Below the pieces are notes generated by a model. It was not told the DNA's origin and did no database searches. It saw nothing but the letters and a program-made list of their open reading frames with translations. The position numbers and the translations under genes were made by a program. Positions 28,666 to 33,832 of a stretch of DNA of 33,832 nucleotides are shown here, in pieces. How positions within the stretch are numbered: the stretch's first letter is position 1; each line of letters begins with the position of its first letter. Origin of the DNA: Acidobacteriota bacterium (lineage in GTDB: Bacteria > Acidobacteriota > Thermoanaerobaculia > Gp7-AA8). The DNA lies in assembly GCA_019242175.1 (NCBI GenBank), contig JAFAVZ010000622.1, positions 1 through 33,832 on the forward strand, read 5' to 3'.

Positions 28666-30076
28666 CTTCATCGGCGGCGCGTTCGTGCCGCCCGCTTCCG
28701 GCTCCTATCTCGAGGACGTCGGCCCTGCGACCGGCGAGGTGATCGCGGAGATTCCGGACAGCGATGCGCGCGACGTCGATGCCGCCGTCGCCGCCGCACG
28801 CGCCGCGTTTCCTGTATGGTCGCGCACGCCGACGGAACAGCGCTCCCGTTTGCTGCTGCGGCTCGCGGACCTGATCGAGCAGAACCTCGAAGAGCTCGTG
28901 CAGATGGAGTCGCGCGACAACGGGAAGAGCGTGTCGCTCGCGCGGCGGCTCGACATCCCGCGCGCGGTGCTCAACTTCCGCTTCTTCGCCACGGCGATCC
29001 TGCATCAGGCGAGCGAGGCGCACGTCACCGATGCGACGGCGCTCAACTACACGCTGCGCCAGCCGCTCGGCGTCGCCGGCCTCATCTCGCCGTGGAACCT
29101 GCCGCTGTATCTGCTGTCGTGGAAGATCGCACCGGCGATCGCGAGCGGGAACACGTGCGTCGCGAAACCGAGCGAGCTGACGCCGCTCACGGCAAATCGT
29201 CTCGCCGAGCTCTCGCTCGAAGCAGGCATCCCCGCCGGCGTGATCAACATCGTCCACGGCCTCGGCGGCAAAGCCGGCGCCGCGCTGACGAAGCATCCCA
29301 ACGTGCCGCTGATCTCGTTCACCGGCGGCACCGTAACCGGTGCGAGCGTCGCCGCGAACGCCGCGCCGCTCTTCAAGAAGCTGTCGCTGGAGCTCGGCGG
29401 CAAGAATCCGAACCTGATCTTCGCCGACGCCGACCTCGACGACGCCGTCGCGACGTCGCTTCGTTCGAGCTTCTGGAACCAGGGCGAGATCTGCCTCTGC
29501 GGCTCGCGCATCTTCGTCGAACGCAGCGCATACGACGCTTTTCTCGAACGTTTCATCGCGGCGACGAAGCAGCTGCGGATCGGCGATCCGTCCGAGGAGA
29601 CGACCGACATCGGCGCGCTCGTCAGCGAAGCGCACATGCAGAAGGTCCTGGGCTACATCGAGCTCGCGAAGGAGGAAGGCGGGACGGTCGCGACCGGCGG
29701 AAACCGCGTCGACCGCCCCGGCTTCTTCGTCGAGCCGACGATCATCACCGGCCTCGGATGCGACCGCCGCGTGCTGCAGGAAGAGATCTTCGGCCCCGTC
29801 GTGACCGTGACGCCGTTCGACAGTGAAGACGAAGCGATCGCGTTCGCGAACTCGACGCGCTACGGCCTGTCCGCGACCGTTTGGACGCGCGACCTGCAAC
29901 GCGCGCACCGCGTCGCCGCCGCGCTCGACAGCGGGACGATCTGGATCAACACCTGGCTCCTCCGCGACCTCCGCGTACCTTTCGGCGGGATGAAGGAGAG
30001 CGGGGTGGGCCGGGAGGGCGGGATGCACTCGCTGGAGTTCTTCACCGAGGCAAAGAACGTTTGCGTGAAGCTGTGA
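28649..30076 (+). CDS. Aldehyde dehydrogenase, ALDH8/2-aminomuconic-semialdehyde type
   Basis: NAD-dependent dehydrogenase, 475 residues. Active-site motifs are SPWNLPLYLLSWK with the oxyanion Asn150, LELGGKNPNLIF with general-base Glu248, and NQGEICLCGSRIF with nucleophile Cys282. The 'WNLPLYLL' and 'GEICL' versions and the length fit the ALDH8 group that includes 2-aminomuconic and 2-hydroxymuconic semialdehyde dehydrogenases. I start it at TTG 28649, inside the asparaginase-like gene, with a strong GGAGGAG 4 nt upstream. The frame open back to 28553 lies entirely in the upstream gene. A class III extradiol dioxygenase 3.4 kb away supports a ring-cleavage substrate, as inference. Confidence 0.9.
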   Translation: MQRLANFIGGAFVPPASGSYLEDVGPATGEVIAEIPDSDARDVDAAVAAARAAFPVWSRTPTEQRSRLLLRLADLIEQNLEELVQMESRDNGKSVSLARRLDIPRAVLNFRFFATAILHQASEAHVTDATALNYTLRQPLGVAGLISPWNLPLYLLSWKIAPAIASGNTCVAKPSELTPLTANRLAELSLEAGIPAGVINIVHGLGGKAGAALTKHPNVPLISFTGGTVTGASVAANAAPLFKKLSLELGGKNPNLIFADADLDDAVATSLRSSFWNQGEICLCGSRIFVERSAYDAFLERFIAATKQLRIGDPSEETTDIGALVSEAHMQKVLGYIELAKEEGGTVATGGNRVDRPGFFVEPTIITGLGCDRRVLQEEIFGPVVTVTPFDSEDEAIAFANSTRYGLSATVWTRDLQRAHRVAAALDSGTIWINTWLLRDLRVPFGGMKESGVGREGGMHSLEFFTEAKNVCVKL

Positions 30077-30077
30077 A

Positions 30078-30188
30078 ATGTAGGGCCGTTGTCATCCTGA
30101 GCCCCGCAGAGGGCGAAGGATCTCCTGATGCGGGCGATGGGCGCACGTGCCGGTAGATCCTTCGCCGTCTTCGCGGCTCAGGATGACA
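30078..30188. repeat. Family III element joined to a family I fragment
   Basis: About 10 bp of a family I arm (atgtagggccg) are followed directly by a full family III palindrome, from tgtcatcctgagc to tcaggatgaca (30090-30188). It separates the convergent ALDH and lodB-like genes. The lodB-like stop (TGA, 30178-30180) lies within it. Confidence 0.85.
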
Positions 30189-31216
30189 GCGTCCGTCTCT
30201 GCCAAAACTTCTCCCCCACCCAGCGCTTCTCCATCGCGTAATACGCGCCGCGGCGATCGAGATACGCGTCGAAGTGGCGCGCCACATCCGCGGCGTATGT
30301 CGCGAGGTGATCGCGATTGCCACGGAGCCAGCTGTCGGCGGCGCGGGCGGCGTTGATGCCGGACGTCAGCGCGTAGCCGATCCCCATCGATGAGAGCGGA
30401 TCGAAGCTCGCTGCCGCCTCGCCCGCCGCCGCCCACCCTTCCCCGCAGATGCGATCGAGGCGCGCGGAGTGGGCGGGGAGGATCGCCGGCTCGCGAATGA
30501 GCACGGCGTTGCCGACGCGCGCGTAAGTCGCGGGCGCCTCGAGCAAGGCGTCCTGCCAGGCGAGATGGAGACGGCGGTCGCGCACGATGTCGGCGTCGGT
30601 CATCAGCGCGACCACGAGCTGTTCGCCGGGAATCGGCGCGGAGTACCACCAGCCGTACGGCCTCGACTCCACGAGCGTCGACGGCTCGATCTCGCCGCTC
30701 GTGTTGAACACGCCGATGAGTCCCGTCAGCTGATCGTGCAGTTGCGCACGTGCGCCGGTGTGACGCGCGAACGAAGCATGGCGCCCGCTCGCATCGATCA
30801 CGAACTCGGCGTCGATCGACGAGCCGTCGTTCAGCGAGAGCGTCCAGCCGGGAGCGACGTCGACGACGTGCGTCCGCGTGCGGACGTCGGAGAGCTGCGC
30901 GACGAGCGCGCGGTCGAACGCGAGGCGATCGAGATTGACGCCGTCGCCGGCGCCGGTGAAGAAGAAATCGCGGCTCACGACGCGCGAGCTGCCCCACGCC
31001 GCGGCGGTGCCCGACGCGCGCAGATGCGAGCCGTTGAGCGAGACGCCGAGATACGTCAGCAGCGGCGTGACGCCGGGCGAGAGCGTCTCGCCCGGGCGCC
31101 ACGCTTCGTAGCTCGAGCGTTCGATCACGACGACGCGGCGTTGCGTGTAACGCGCGAGCGTCAACGCGGCGGCGGCCCCCGCAGGACCGCCGCCGATCAC
31201 CGCGACGTCGTAAGCC

Positions 31217-31227
<11 letters not shown>
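30178..31227 (-). CDS. LodB-like FAD-dependent maturation protein
   Basis: A 349-residue flavoprotein with an N-terminal Rossmann fold (YDVAVIGGGPAGAAAALTLA), an FVIDASGRHASFAR motif and GWAAAGEAAASFDPLSSMGI (FAD site), as in the tryptophan-halogenase/geranylgeranyl-reductase-like group. It directly follows a LodA-like gene and overlaps it by 11 nt, so it is most likely the LodB partner that makes the cysteine tryptophylquinone (CTQ) cofactor of LodA. There is no signal peptide, so it acts in the cytoplasm. Its start is GTG 31227; no clear SD. The last residues (TLSS and stop) are read from the family III repeat, so the native C-terminus may have been replaced. Confidence 0.87.

Positions 31228-33832
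<2,605 letters not shown>

Noticed and set aside
7271-30188. Intergenic palindromes as simple Rho-independent terminators
   Set aside because: Most lack a T run directly after the stem and several lie between divergent genes or in tandem series. Only the copies ending in ctacgttttt (23842) and ctacgtttta (25411) could plausibly terminate.

Overview
The window is GC-rich, densely coded DNA from a diderm bacterium. I read 29 protein genes (two cut by the window edges), no rRNA or tRNA gene, no transposase and no CRISPR array. MglA-type GTPase, a Ser/Thr kinase fused to a TolB-like domain and TPRs, bacillithiol genes, an MCE protein and many short palindromic intergenic repeats together suggest an Acidobacteriota-like organism. 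That placement is inference; no marker gene here settles it.

Layout. 1-7245 is read leftward: a DUF4870-type membrane protein (partial), an ABC-2-type permease, a 650-bp repeat array, then an operon transcribed galU > antitoxin/toxin-like fusion > maf > MCE protein > ddl with overlaps or 3-nt gaps throughout. 7436-9337 is a secreted Asp-box beta-propeller. 9560-13084 is leftward: a small BamE-like exported protein, KDPG aldolase (eda), and a kinase-TolB-TPR protein, which is head-to-head with mglA (13145-14008). 14513-18583 is a tight operon: SAM methyltransferase, bshC, bshB1, bshA, a full bacillithiol pathway with a probable tailoring methyltransferase. 18654-21908 is leftward: a bPH-like membrane protein, a Slt70-like lytic transglycosylase and an unknown protein. 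Then come proS, a FadL-like outer-membrane protein, a VanX-like D,D-dipeptidase lipoprotein, a luciferase-like monooxygenase with a small partner, an R. etli-type asparaginase homologue translationally coupled to an ALDH8-like dehydrogenase, a LodB/LodA pair (CTQ quinoprotein oxidase with a Tat signal), and the start of a class III extradiol dioxygenase.

Three families of palindromic repeats fill nearly every intergenic space over about 50 bp. Family I has arms around gtagggccggctctccagcc, family II has paired hairpins with gcttcagc/gctgaagc cores, and family III is bounded by tgtcatcctga/tcaggatgaca. Some supply stop codons to the neighbouring gene. Family II elements at two loci are interleaved with extra copies of the 3' end of the preceding gene. 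These copies differ from the functional end mostly at synonymous sites, which a simple recent duplication would not predict.

Many transcription units have a TANNNT -10-like element only 6-11 nt before the ATG, implying leaderless or nearly leaderless mRNAs. Genes with a clear Shine-Dalgarno have longer predicted leaders. The most unusual candidates are the one-chain antitoxin-toxin-like protein inside the galU-maf operon, the methyltransferase at the head of the bacillithiol operon, the gene-tail/repeat arrays, and the Tat-targeted LodA with its LodB.
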